NCBI GenBank assembly: GCA_018262575.1
Contig: JAGSYU010000088.1
Span: 1 to 32,564 of the forward strand
Source of the DNA: Pseudomonadota bacterium
GTDB taxonomy: Bacteria; Pseudomonadota; Alphaproteobacteria; Rhizobiales; Pleomorphomonadaceae
Reading direction: 5' to 3'
DNA: 32,564 nucleotides
Shown: piece by piece, positions 21,416 to 30,559 of the stretch
Layout of the letters: each line of letters opens with the position of its first letter
Numbering within the stretch: position 1 is the first letter of the stretch
The notes under the pieces: model-generated
Databases searched by the model: none
What the model saw: the letters and a program-made list of their open reading frames with translations, nothing else
What the model was told of the DNA's origin: nothing
Position numbers and translations under genes: made by a program

Positions 21416-22432
21416 TCAACTGTTGGACCGCTGCTTGCGGCGTTTGAACACGCTCGAGATTTCCCTGTCCTCGAACAAACCGCGCGGCCGATAGATCATG
21501 ACCAGGATGAACAACAGGCCGAGCACGACCTGGCTTGCTCCGAACAACGGCGGGATGGAGACCGGCCCCAGGTGCACGCCGCGTTCGAGATTGCGCAGCA
21601 TCTCCGACAGGGCGGTGACGACGATGACGCCGGTGACAACCCCCGAGAGACTGCTCATTCCGCCGAGGACCAGCATGGTGATCAGGCTGACCATCAGCGG
21701 AAAGAAGAAGGTCTGGGCCGAGAACGACCCGAGATAATGACCGTAAAGCGAGCCGCCGACGCCAGCCAGAAAGGCGCCGAAGCTGAACGCCAGCAGGCGC
21801 GTTCCCAGCACCGGCAGCCCGACGGCCTGGGCGGCGATGACGTCTTCGCGCACGCTGCGCAGCGCCAGCCCGATCGGCGAATAGATGAGGCGGGCCAGCA
21901 GGAAAATGGCGAGCACCGCCCAGCCGACCACCCAGGGCAGCGTCATGTCGGTGGGAACGCCGGTGAAGGTGCGGGCGCCGCGGGTGAAGCTGTCGGCATT
22001 GATGATGACGACGTTGACGATGATCATGAAGCCCATGGTGGCCACCGACACGTGGTGGCCGGACAGACGCATCAGCGGCAGTCCGACGACGATGGCGATG
22101 GCGGCGCAGACGAGGCCGGCAATCAGCGTGGCCGGCAGCGTCGCCATCTCGATGTGGGCGAGAAACATCGGCAGGTCCGGCAGATAGGACGCCTTGTCGG
22201 CGAGCGACAGCGACAGGATGCCGGAGACGTAGGCGCCGATGGCGACGAAGCCGACCTGCCCGAGCGAGAAGACGCCGGTGAAGCCGTTGGCCAGACACAT
22301 CGAGCCGACGAGCACGATGTTGATGCAGACCATGATCAACAGCCGGACGACGTAGTCGGAGACGATCAGCGGCAAGACCCAGGCGCACAGGGCGAGACTG
22401 GCGAGGCCGGCCAGGATCAGGATGCGGTTCAC
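21416..22432 (-). CDS. livM: HAAT-family ABC permease, LivM-type
   Basis: The protein is 338 residues from GTG 22432, which overlaps the livH stop (GTGA). The longer open frame back to 22699 runs inside livH and is not used. It has about ten membrane segments and the family landmarks: NGFTGVFSLGQVGFVAIGAYVSGILS near 55-80, the SPIGLALRSVREDVIAAQAVG cytoplasmic loop near 190-210 that contacts the ATPases, and SSLSGVVTGVIVVTALSE. It forms the membrane channel with the LivH-type protein. The symbol indicates family membership only; the substrate need not be a branched-chain amino acid. Confidence 0.93.
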   Translation of the reverse strand: MNRILILAGLASLALCAWVLPLIVSDYVVRLLIMVCINIVLVGSMCLANGFTGVFSLGQVGFVAIGAYVSGILSLSLADKASYLPDLPMFLAHIEMATLPATLIAGLVCAAIAIVVGLPLMRLSGHHVSVATMGFMIIVNVVIINADSFTRGARTFTGVPTDMTLPWVVGWAVLAIFLLARLIYSPIGLALRSVREDVIAAQAVGLPVLGTRLLAFSFGAFLAGVGGSLYGHYLGSFSAQTFFFPLMVSLITMLVLGGMSSLSGVVTGVIVVTALSEMLRNLERGVHLGPVSIPPLFGASQVVLGLLFILVMIYRPRGLFEDREISSVFKRRKQRSNS

Positions 22433-23331
22433 AGCTTCACCTCGCGATTGGCTTGCATGATCCCGCCGGGCCTGAACAACAGGAACACGATCAGCAACGC
22501 AAAGACGATGGCGTCGCGATAGGGGGAGAGTTCCGTCGGACCGAAGCCGACGATCAGGATTTCCAGCGCGCCGAGCAGATAGCCACCGAGCACCGCGCCG
22601 GCGATTGAGCCGAAGCCGCCGACGATGGCGGCCACGAACGCCTTGAGCAGCGGCGAAAAGCCCATGTCCGGCTCGATGATGCCCGACTGGGCCGCCCAAA
22701 GCATGCCGGCGAGACCGGCAAAGCCGGAGGCGATGGCAAAGGCGATGACGATCAGCCGGTTGATGTCGAGGCCGACAAGCGCGGCGGCGGCCATGTCCTC
22801 GGCGGCGGCCCGCATGCCAAGGCCGGTGGTGGTGTGGCTGACGAACCAGCCGAGCCCGAGCAGGCTCAGGATGGCCGAGGTGGAGGAGATGATATCGACC
22901 GACGTGAAGGTGATGGCGCCGTCGGAAAAGGCGAACACCTCGTTCATCCAGTCCGGCGTCGGAAACGAGCGCGGCGAACCGGAGAAGATCAGGATGGCCA
23001 GGTTCTCCAGAACGTAAGTCAGCGCCAGACTGGTCAGCAGCAGCGTCACGTCGGGCGCGCCGCGTACCGGCCGGTAGGCGATGCGCTCGGCAAGGATGCC
23101 GGTGAGGGCCGAGACGGCGATGCCGGCCACGATGGCGATCGGGAAAGGCACGCCGAGCGCCGACAGCAGAACCGTGGCGTAGGAACCGGTCATCATCATG
23201 TCGCCATGGGCGAAGTTGGTCATCTTGAGGATGCCGAACACCATGGAGAGACCGACGGCGACCATGGCATACAGGCTGCCAAGGCTGACGGCGTTGATGA
23301 TCTGCTGGATCGTGAATTCGAGGGAGTTCAC
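22429..23331 (-). CDS. livH: HAAT-family ABC permease, LivH-type
   Basis: This 300-residue protein starts at GTG 23331, overlapping the livF stop (GTGA). It has about eight membrane segments and the family motifs: NAVSLGSLYAMVAVGLSMVFGILKMTNFAHGDMMMTGSY split over residues 13-50, the GLGMRAAAEDMAAAALVGLDINR loop and GFGSIAGAVLGGYLLGALE. It pairs with the LivM-type permease. The final part (FRPGGIMQANREVKL) is the usual LivH end. Tight overlaps along livG-livF-livH-livM show strict co-translation. Confidence 0.94.
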   Translation of the reverse strand: MNSLEFTIQQIINAVSLGSLYAMVAVGLSMVFGILKMTNFAHGDMMMTGSYATVLLSALGVPFPIAIVAGIAVSALTGILAERIAYRPVRGAPDVTLLLTSLALTYVLENLAILIFSGSPRSFPTPDWMNEVFAFSDGAITFTSVDIISSTSAILSLLGLGWFVSHTTTGLGMRAAAEDMAAAALVGLDINRLIVIAFAIASGFAGLAGMLWAAQSGIIEPDMGFSPLLKAFVAAIVGGFGSIAGAVLGGYLLGALEILIVGFGPTELSPYRDAIVFALLIVFLLFRPGGIMQANREVKL

Positions 23332-24056
23332 TCGTTCACTCCGAGATAAGCGTGGAACACCCGAGGATCGTCGGCAAGAGCGTGCGCTTCACCTTCGAGC
23401 GCGATGCGCCCGGTTCTGAGCACGTAGGCACGATCCGACAGGGCGAGGGCCAGCTTGACGTTTTGTTCGACCAGCAGGATCGTCGTCCCCGAGCGCTTCA
23501 TCTCCGCCAACTGCGCGAAGATCAGTTTGGTCACCAATGGTGCGACGCCGAGCGACGGTTCATCCAGCATCAGGAGGCGTGGCGACGACATCATCGCCCG
23601 GGCGAGCGCCACCATCTGCTGTTCGCCGCCCGACAGCGTGCCGGCGGCCTGCTTTCGGCGTTCGGCGATGATGGGGAACATCTCCTCTACCCGCTCGACA
23701 TCGCGGCGGACGGCGGCGGCATCGTCGCGGGTGCAGGCCCCGAGGCGCAGGTTCTCCTCGACCGTCAGGGCGCCAAACAGGCGGCGCCCTTCAGGGCAGT
23801 GGGCAATGCCGCCCCGCAGGATGGCCTGGGGCGAACTCTGGCGGATGGACTGGCCGTTGTAGGAAATGTCTCCGGAGGCCGGACGGATCAGCCCGGAAAT
23901 GGTGCGCAACAGCGTGCTTTTGCCGGCGCCGTTGGCGCCGATCAGCGCCACGGACTCGCCTTGGCGAATGCCGAGGCTGATCGCGTCGAGCGCGACGACC
24001 GCATCGTATTTGACCGTCAGGTCCCGCACGGTCAGCAGGGGAGGCGTGTCAGTCAT
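23328..24056 (-). CDS. livF: HAAT-family ABC ATPase, LivF-type
   Basis: This 242-residue protein has Walker A GANGAGKST near residues 39-47, the GIAHCPEGRRLFGALTVEENL Q-loop region, signature LSGGEQQMVALARAM, Walker B LLMLDEPSLGVAP and the switch region ILLVEQN. The PEGR...F and EQN motifs are typical of LivF. The ATG overlaps the livG coding end by 8 bp. It powers uptake together with the LivG-type ATPase. Confidence 0.95.
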   Translation of the reverse strand: MTDTPPLLTVRDLTVKYDAVVALDAISLGIRQGESVALIGANGAGKSTLLRTISGLIRPASGDISYNGQSIRQSSPQAILRGGIAHCPEGRRLFGALTVEENLRLGACTRDDAAAVRRDVERVEEMFPIIAERRKQAAGTLSGGEQQMVALARAMMSSPRLLMLDEPSLGVAPLVTKLIFAQLAEMKRSGTTILLVEQNVKLALALSDRAYVLRTGRIALEGEAHALADDPRVFHAYLGVNE

Positions 24057-24840
24057 GGCCGAGATACGCCCCTCTCACGCGTGCGTCCTGTTGGACGACG
24101 TCGAATGTCCCTTCACAGATCAGTTCCCCCTGGGCCAGCACCTGAACGCGCTCGCAGAGATTGCCGATCAGGTCCATGTCGTGTTCGACGACGATGACCG
24201 CCACGCCGAAACCGTCGCGAAGGCCGCGGATCAGCCCCATCAGTTCCTTGGTTTCGTGGGTGTTGAGGCCGGCGGCGGGTTCGTCGAGCATCAGCAGCTT
24301 CGGCCCGGTCGCCATGGCCCTGGCGATCTCCAGCCGGCGCTGGGCGCCGTAGGGCAGGTCGCCGGCGCGGCGGTTGCTCCAGCGGGCGAGGCCGAGCAGT
24401 TCCAGCAGGGCGTGGGCCCGGCCACGAATGGCGGCCTGGCGGCGGGCATAGCCGCCGAGATGGGTCAGCGTCGACAACAGGCCGGGGCGATCGTGCCGCT
24501 GGGCGGCCGCCTCGACATTCTCGGCCGCCGTCAGCGCCTTGAACAGGCGCGATCCCTGAAACGTGCGGGCGATGCCCTTGCCAACGATCCGGTCGGGACG
24601 CCAGCCGGTGATGACCGTGCCGTCAAAGACGACCGTCCCGGACGATGGCGGCGAGAAGCCGGTGATGACGTTGAACAACGTGCTCTTGCCCGAGCCGTTC
24701 GGACCGATGATACCGAGAATTTCGCCTGGATACAGTTCCAGGTTGTGGTTTTTGAGGGCCTGCAGCCCTTTGAAATTCTTGCTGAGGGCTTGGCTCTTCA
24801 GCAGCGGCGCTGGGCTTTTGTCAGATGCGATGGCGGACAC
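24049..24840 (-). CDS. livG: HAAT-family ABC ATPase, LivG-type
   Basis: The protein is 263 residues from GTG 24840, preceded by GAAAGA. A second GTG at 24855 is possible, and the frame is open far upstream without meaning. Features are Walker A GPNGSGKST (residues 46-54), GIARTFQGSRLFKALTAAENV, a signature that reads LPYGAQRRLEIARAMA, Walker B LLMLDEPAAGLN, and VIVVEHDMDLI. The FQ-x-LF and EHDM motifs are LivG hallmarks. The usual SYG of the signature is PYG here. It is the first gene of the operon, behind the candidate GntR operator. Confidence 0.93.
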   Translation of the reverse strand: MSAIASDKSPAPLLKSQALSKNFKGLQALKNHNLELYPGEILGIIGPNGSGKSTLFNVITGFSPPSSGTVVFDGTVITGWRPDRIVGKGIARTFQGSRLFKALTAAENVEAAAQRHDRPGLLSTLTHLGGYARRQAAIRGRAHALLELLGLARWSNRRAGDLPYGAQRRLEIARAMATGPKLLMLDEPAAGLNTHETKELMGLIRGLRDGFGVAVIVVEHDMDLIGNLCERVQVLAQGELICEGTFDVVQQDARVRGAYLGHD

Positions 24841-25146
24841 AATTGTCTTTCGCACGAAAGGGTTGGCAAGGCTCGGTCGTCCGCAGCCTCTGATGGAAGT
24901 CTTTGGACACCTTTGGAATTTTCTTGGTACACCAAACCTGAAGGATATCGCCAAGACGGTCAAGACGGATTCTGAGCATGCCGCAAGTTTGAGCACGCCA
25001 GCCGGCGGCGCCGGTCGGACAAGCCATCGCGTCGCATGGTCCGTCGCCCCTTGGGGAGCTGCCGACGATCGATGACAAACCTTTGAGCGGCTTCGGTTCG
25101 GCATCGCGGCTAAAGTCGCCTCGGGGCACAGAACGAGGCGCTTGCT
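24841..25146. other. Divergent promoter region between livG and the hydrolase
   Basis: These 306 bases hold no supported gene. They contain the palindrome at 24924-24935 and, on the minus strand, a TTGACC -35-like box (24963-24958). A -10 placed 17 bases downstream would fall at CAGGTT (24940-24935), adjoining the palindrome; that -10 is poor. Confidence 0.45.
24924..24935. promoter_or_regulatory. Candidate GntR/FCD operator
   Basis: TTGGT-AC-ACCAA is a perfect 5+5 inverted repeat. FadR-type GntR regulators commonly bind TGGTnnnACCA-like palindromes of this size. It lies 84 bases before livG and would cover or follow the proposed -10, a position suited to repression by the GntR protein encoded at 17962-18648. 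Confidence 0.62.
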
Positions 25147-25998
25147 TTGTCGATGTTGCGATGTTTCCTCAGGGCCGCCTGCCTGCTCATCGCCGCCGCC
25201 GGGCCGGCGCTGGCCGTGCCGAAATGGCAGCGGTTCCCCGTGCCGCCACCGATGCCGCCGGCCGACGAGAGCGGCTTTGCCGACGTCAACGGCATCAGCA
25301 TGTTCTATTCCCTCTATGGCAAGGGAAAGGGCGCGCCGATCCTGTTGATCCACGGCGGCCTGGCCAGCGGCGACGTCTGGAGCTTCGAGGTGCCGACGCT
25401 GTCCAGGACGCATGAAGTGATCGTTGCCGACAGCCGCGCCCAGGGCCGCTCGACGCACGGCCTTTCCAAGCTGACCTACCACCGGATGGCCGAGGATTAC
25501 GTGGCTCTGCTTGCCCGGCTCGACGTCGGCAAGGTGGCGCTGGTCGGCTGGAGCGACGGCGGCATCATCGGACTCGACATCGCCATCCACCATCCGACGC
25601 TGCTCGACCGGCTGTTCGCGCAGGCGCCCAATGTCAATCCGGACGGGCTGACGTCGATCCCGGAAATCGATCCGCCGCCGCTGTCAGACAGTCTGTCGCC
25701 GGCCGGAAACGACCTGTTGTCACCGGCCGGCCGCAAGCAGCTGGCGCGCGAGCGGGTATTCCGGCGGCTGTGGGCGACCGAGCCGAACTATTCGGACAGC
25801 GACCTTGGCAAGATCCGCGTGCCGACCGAGATCGTCATCGGCGACCACGACCCGGTCATTCGCCCCGAGCACGCCGCCCATATCGCCAAGGCCATTCCCG
25901 GTGCCAAGCTGGTGGTGCTGAAAAACGTCGGCCATCCCGCCCATTCCCAGGACCCCAAGCAATATCTCAAGGCGATCGAGGACTTTGTGGGCGGGTGA
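25147..25998 (+). CDS. Secreted alpha/beta hydrolase
   Basis: The protein is 283 residues from TTG 25147, which has GAGG 8 bases upstream; ATG 25153 is the alternative. A signal peptide (hydrophobic residues about 8-22, ending ALA) suggests export. The alpha/beta-hydrolase core has the oxyanion strand ILLIHGGLASGDVW (65-78), nucleophile Ser136 in GWSDGG, an acid near Asp233/235 in IGDHDPV, and His263 in NVGHPAH. The substrate is unknown; esters, lactones or peptides are possible. It is divergent from the ABC operon and could share its control region, but it has no clear link otherwise. Confidence 0.87.
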   Translation: MSMLRCFLRAACLLIAAAGPALAVPKWQRFPVPPPMPPADESGFADVNGISMFYSLYGKGKGAPILLIHGGLASGDVWSFEVPTLSRTHEVIVADSRAQGRSTHGLSKLTYHRMAEDYVALLARLDVGKVALVGWSDGGIIGLDIAIHHPTLLDRLFAQAPNVNPDGLTSIPEIDPPPLSDSLSPAGNDLLSPAGRKQLARERVFRRLWATEPNYSDSDLGKIRVPTEIVIGDHDPVIRPEHAAHIAKAIPGAKLVVLKNVGHPAHSQDPKQYLKAIEDFVGG

Positions 25999-26237
25999 GG
26001 GCACTGCCCGTACGACGGCCTTTTGAGGAACGGCCGATACTGCTAAGATCGTCCGGTCGAAAAGGACCATGAGCGGCATTGGTAAGCCCGCTTCCTTCGC
26101 ACGAAGGCTCCGTATCGCCCCTTGGGCGAACCCGCGACAAGCAACTGGTGCAACCGCGCCGGTGGCTTGGCGCGTCGTGTCGAGATTTTGCGTGTCAGGC
26201 CATCGGACGGCTGCGCTTCACAGCGAAAGGAAGCAGC

Positions 26238-26552
26238 ATGCCCATCATTCGTGCCAATGCCGGCATCATCACCCAGATCAACGTGTTCACGGTGCCGCAC
26301 GGCGGCCAGCAGGCGCTCATCGATCACCTGGCGGACGCGGCCCGCTTCGCGCGCGACACGCCCGGCTGGATATCGGCCAGCCTTCACCGGAGCGAAGACG
26401 GCACCCGGGTGGTCAACTATGCGCAGACGGACGGACATGACGCGGCGCGCCGCGTCATCGACCGCCTGCGGGAGGGCGGGTTTCTGGATCACCAGGGGTT
26501 GGGCGTTGCAAACCCCGGCTTGTACGAGGTGGCGTTCACGCTGGAGCGGTGA
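26238..26552 (+). CDS. Antibiotic biosynthesis monooxygenase (ABM) domain protein
   Basis: The protein is 104 residues from the ATG at 26238, with an AAAGGAAG ribosome site; the frame open from 26079 has no other good start. It has a single ferredoxin-like alpha+beta ABM fold: INVFTVPHGGQQALIDHLADAARFARDTPGWISASLHRSEDGTRVVNYAQ is the conserved part (split here over residues 15-64). Relatives include quinone-forming monooxygenases, heme-degrading enzymes and many small dimeric proteins of unknown role. It is not overlapped by its neighbours and converges with the HxlR gene. Confidence 0.82.
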   Translation: MPIIRANAGIITQINVFTVPHGGQQALIDHLADAARFARDTPGWISASLHRSEDGTRVVNYAQTDGHDAARRVIDRLREGGFLDHQGLGVANPGLYEVAFTLER

Positions 26553-26570
26553 CGACCGTGGCGGCGGCGC

Positions 26571-26972
26571 TCAGGCGCCGCCGACCTTCAGATTGACATT
26601 GTCCTGCACCGGGCGTGCGGCGCCCCATTCGAGAAGGGCATCGAGGGCGGGACACATCAGCTTGCCCCACTCGGTGAGCGAATACTCGACCTTGGGCGGC
26701 ACCTGGGGGTAGGCGGTTCGCGCCACGATGCCGTCTCGTTCCAGCTCGCGCAGTTGCTGGATCAGCATCTTCTGCGACACCGCCGGGATGGCTCGCTCGA
26801 GTTCCGAAAAGCGCAGCACGCCGCTCCCGAACAGATGGAAGATGATGACCAGCTTCCATCGCCCTTCGATCAGCTGAAGCGCTGCCTCGGCACCCGATGC
26901 CGCCATGTCCGGCGTCACGTCGTCTAACTTACCAGTCGGTGAGTACCCTACTTTTTTGTCGGTTCTAGCCAT
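26571..26972 (-). CDS. HxlR family transcriptional regulator
   Basis: The frame gives 133 residues from the ATG at 26972, or 111 from the ATG at 26906. The winged-helix HxlR domain is clear: ALQLIEGRWKLVIIFHL, LRFSELERAIPAVSQKMLIQQLRELERDGIVAR and the VEYSLTEWGKLM wing. No Cys is present, so a thiol redox switch like that of HypR or YodB is not expected. The short form would leave the inverted repeat 26927-26944 outside the gene and allow a normal divergent promoter region of 117 bases. Neither start has a strong ribosome site. It probably controls the divergent SnoaL-like/SDR pair and itself. Confidence 0.9.
   Translation of the reverse strand: MARTDKKVGYSPTGKLDDVTPDMAASGAEAALQLIEGRWKLVIIFHLFGSGVLRFSELERAIPAVSQKMLIQQLRELERDGIVARTAYPQVPPKVEYSLTEWGKLMCPALDALLEWGAARPVQDNVNLKVGGA
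26927..26944. promoter_or_regulatory. Candidate HxlR operator
   Basis: ACTTACC-AGTC-GGTGAGT is an inverted repeat with 6 of 7 positions matching and a 4-base spacer, followed by ACC. Palindromes built on (G)GTA/CTTACC are typical in front of HxlR genes divergent from small redox enzymes. It overlaps the 5' part of the longer HxlR frame. Confidence 0.5.
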
Positions 26973-27022
26973 TTCGTCAGCATAGCCCCATCTTGCCGCA
27001 TATCAACCAAGAGGATGGAAAA

Positions 27023-27349
27023 ATGGCTATCGATCTTCCCGAACCGCTGTCCGCGTATTTCGCCGCGGCGAACACCGACGACGCCGACCGTATCGCCGCC
27101 TGCTTTGCGCAGGATGCCCGAGTGCATGACGAGGCGCAGGATTACCTCGGCCGCGACGCAATCCGCCAGTGGGCGGCCGATTCCCGCACGAAGTACAGCT
27201 TCCAGTCCGAGCCCCTGACGGTGGACGGCGATGCCGATCGACCGATGGTCACGGCCCACGTGACGGGCGATTTTCCGGGTGGCGCGGTCGACCTGACCTA
27301 TCGCTTCATGATCGCCGACGGTGCAATCGCCGCGCTTTCCATCGGCTGA
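27023..27349 (+). CDS. SnoaL-like (NTF2-fold) protein
   Basis: The protein is 108 residues from the ATG at 27023, with GAGGATGGAA upstream; an in-frame ATG at 26993 is less likely. The pattern [42 protein letters not shown] (residues 8-50, split) and the final strand [15 protein letters not shown] are typical of SnoaL-like polyketide-cyclase/isomerase folds. The catalytic role is not defined. It precedes the SDR gene by 50 bases and probably forms an operon with it under the HxlR regulator, an arrangement common in proteobacteria. Confidence 0.87.
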   Translation: MAIDLPEPLSAYFAAANTDDADRIAACFAQDARVHDEAQDYLGRDAIRQWAADSRTKYSFQSEPLTVDGDADRPMVTAHVTGDFPGGAVDLTYRFMIADGAIAALSIG

Positions 27350-27399
27350 GTCATCCGCAGCGCCCATCACGGCTCACTTGGCAGTGGAAAGGTTCAATC

Positions 27400-28152
27400 A
27401 TGACAGGCGAATTCACCGGCCGGCGCTTTCTGGTCACCGGCGGCACCAAAGGCATGGGCGCGGCGATCGTGGCGCGCCTCAGGGGAGCGGGTGCCCGCGT
27501 CTTCACGACGGCGCGCTCGACGCCCGCCGATCTTGCCGACCCCGCCGATTTCATCGCCGCCGACCTGTCGACGGCGGCCGGAGCGACCGCCGTCGCCGAC
27601 GCCGCGCAGACGGCGCTCGGGCGGATCGACGGGATCGTTCATGTGGTCGGCGGGTCGTCGACGCCGGCCGGCGGCTTTGCAGCGGCGTCCGACGAGGACT
27701 GGCAAGAAACGTTTGCCGCCAACCTCTATCCGGCCGTCCGGCTCGACCGGCGTCTGGCGCCGGCGATGATCGACCGCGGCAAGGGGGTGATCGTGCACAT
27801 CACCTCGATCCAGCGCGTGTTGCCGCTCCATGAGGCGACCTTGCCCTACGCGGCGGCCAAGGCGGCGCTCAGCACCTATAGCAAGGGCCTGTCGAACGAA
27901 CTGGGACCGAAGGGCGTGCGGGTGGTCACCGTCGCACCGGGCTTTGTGAAGACGGAGGCGGCCGAGCGTCTGATCGGCCGTCTGGCCGCACAGTACGGCG
28001 GTGACCGCGAGGCGGCGCTGAAGCAGTTGATGGACTCGCTCGGCGGCATCCCGCTCGGGCGGCCGGCCGAACCGGAGGACGTGGCCGAACTCGTCGCCTT
28101 CCTGGTGTCCGACCGGGCGTCCAATTCCAACCAACTGAGGGGAGGCGGCTGA
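27400..28152 (+). CDS. Short-chain dehydrogenase/reductase (SDR)
   Basis: The 250-residue protein has GGAAAGG before the ATG. The Rossmann motif TGGTKGMG (residues 13-20), VVGG (near 85, in the place of NNAG), the catalytic Ser of ITSIQ near 133, and Tyr-x3-Lys (YAAAK near 148-152) are all present, so it should be an active NAD(P)-dependent oxidoreductase. After FLVSDRAS the usual ITGxxxxxDGG end is missing; the frame ends in NSNQLRGGG. The last dozen residues therefore look altered, perhaps by a small deletion or frameshift. Its stop lies 12 bases from the flbD stop (convergent). Confidence 0.88.
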   Translation: MTGEFTGRRFLVTGGTKGMGAAIVARLRGAGARVFTTARSTPADLADPADFIAADLSTAAGATAVADAAQTALGRIDGIVHVVGGSSTPAGGFAAASDEDWQETFAANLYPAVRLDRRLAPAMIDRGKGVIVHITSIQRVLPLHEATLPYAAAKAALSTYSKGLSNELGPKGVRVVTVAPGFVKTEAAERLIGRLAAQYGGDREAALKQLMDSLGGIPLGRPAEPEDVAELVAFLVSDRASNSNQLRGGG

Positions 28153-28164
28153 GCCACCTACCCC

Positions 28165-29538
<1,374 letters not shown>

Positions 29539-29554
29539 ATGGGTCTGTCTCCGG

Positions 29555-29853
29555 TCAACGCTCGGCCTTGACGATTTCAGTCATCGTCACGCCGAGCTTG
29601 TCTTCGACCAGCACCACTTCGCCACGGGCGACAAGGCGGTCGTTGACGTAGATGTCGATGGCTTCGCCGACCTTGCGGTGACGCCGAGGCGGGTGCGGCC
29701 AAGGATGGCCGACACGCGCACCGGAACGTCGAATACCGCCTCGAGTTCGGCAGCCGAACGGGGGATCGCCTGATCCTCGCCGTCATCGCCGCGCCGGCGG
29801 TCGGCGACGTGGGATTCAAGGTCGATGCCCGAGGGTTCGTCGGCGGGGGTCAT
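29555..29853 (-). pseudogene. fliN: fliN, disrupted by internal deletion and frameshift
   Basis: The ATG at 29853 overlaps the fliH stop. The first frame reads through the FliN region LEAVFDVPVRVSAILGRTRLGV and then goes out of frame. The frame ending at TGA 29555-29557 reads KVGEAIDIYVNDRLVARGE and VVLVEDKLGVTMTEIV, a perfect FliN C-terminal half. The piece expected between them (LLKLGRGSVVELDR-like, about 15 residues) is missing around 29677-29682, and the two halves are in different frames. As given, translation ends at 29587 with a nonsense tail. FliN is a C-ring (switch) component needed for flagellar assembly and export in most bacteria. A true mutation or an assembly/sequencing error are both possible. 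Confidence 0.85.
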
Positions 29854-30530
29854 GGGGCGGCTCCGCTCTGGAGGTCGGCCGGCTCGACGGCCGGCAGGTG
29901 ACGGGCGATCGCCGCCTCGATGTCTCTGACAATGGCCGCGTGATCGAGCACGATGCCGCCGTCGGCCCATTCGATGCGGCAGTCGCCGCGGGCCATGCCG
30001 GGTTCGCCCAGCACCACGAGACGCCCCTCGAAGCCGCGCTCGGCGACGCGGCGGCGCAACTCGGTCTGGATCGGCTCGGCGTCGGTGTCCGCCAGACGGA
30101 TGACGAGGTGGGGCGCGGCGCGGAGCGGCGCGAAGCAATCTTCGAGCAGGCCGAGGATGCGCTCGCGCGGCTGGCGTTCGACCAGCGAGCCGGCGATCTT
30201 GATCGCCACGATCTCGGCCAGGCGCATGGCGTCGGCCTCGATGCGCGCCCGCTCGGTGTCGAGAACGGCGAGGATCGACTGGGCGGCGCTGGCAAGGCGC
30301 TGCGCTTCGTCCGACAGGCGCGTGGCCTCGCGGGCGGTGCGGTCGGCGGCTTGCGCTTCGGCACTGTCGCGGCCGGCGGCCAGGCCGCGCTCATAGGCGG
30401 CGGCCTCGGCCTCGGCGAGGCGTTGAAGATGCTCCGGTTCGGCAATCATCACGACCGCCTGCGCGGCGTCGGCGCGTGAGGCCGGGGCCGAGAAGTCGTT
30501 GTCGAACAGGAAGCGGGCCGGTGCCGCCAT
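29850..30530 (-). CDS. fliH: FliH/FlbE-like flagellar protein
   Basis: The protein is 226 residues from the ATG at 30530, which has a canonical AAGGAG 9 bases upstream. GTG 30563, overlapping the fliG stop, gives 237 residues and is the alternative. It contains FLFDNDF near the N-terminus, a long Ala/Glu/Arg-rich coiled-coil region (about 25-95), and a C-terminal FliH-like domain with VAIKIAGSLVERQPRERILGLLEDC and IEWADGG. It is the counterpart of Caulobacter flbE, at the same place between fliG and fliN. It should regulate or anchor the export ATPase FliI at the C-ring. The stop overlaps the fliN start. Confidence 0.85.
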   Translation of the reverse strand: MAAPARFLFDNDFSAPASRADAAQAVVMIAEPEHLQRLAEAEAAAYERGLAAGRDSAEAQAADRTAREATRLSDEAQRLASAAQSILAVLDTERARIEADAMRLAEIVAIKIAGSLVERQPRERILGLLEDCFAPLRAAPHLVIRLADTDAEPIQTELRRRVAERGFEGRLVVLGEPGMARGDCRIEWADGGIVLDHAAIVRDIEAAIARHLPAVEPADLQSGAAP

Positions 30531-30559
30531 CAGCGGATACTCCTTGACGAGGAGGCTCG

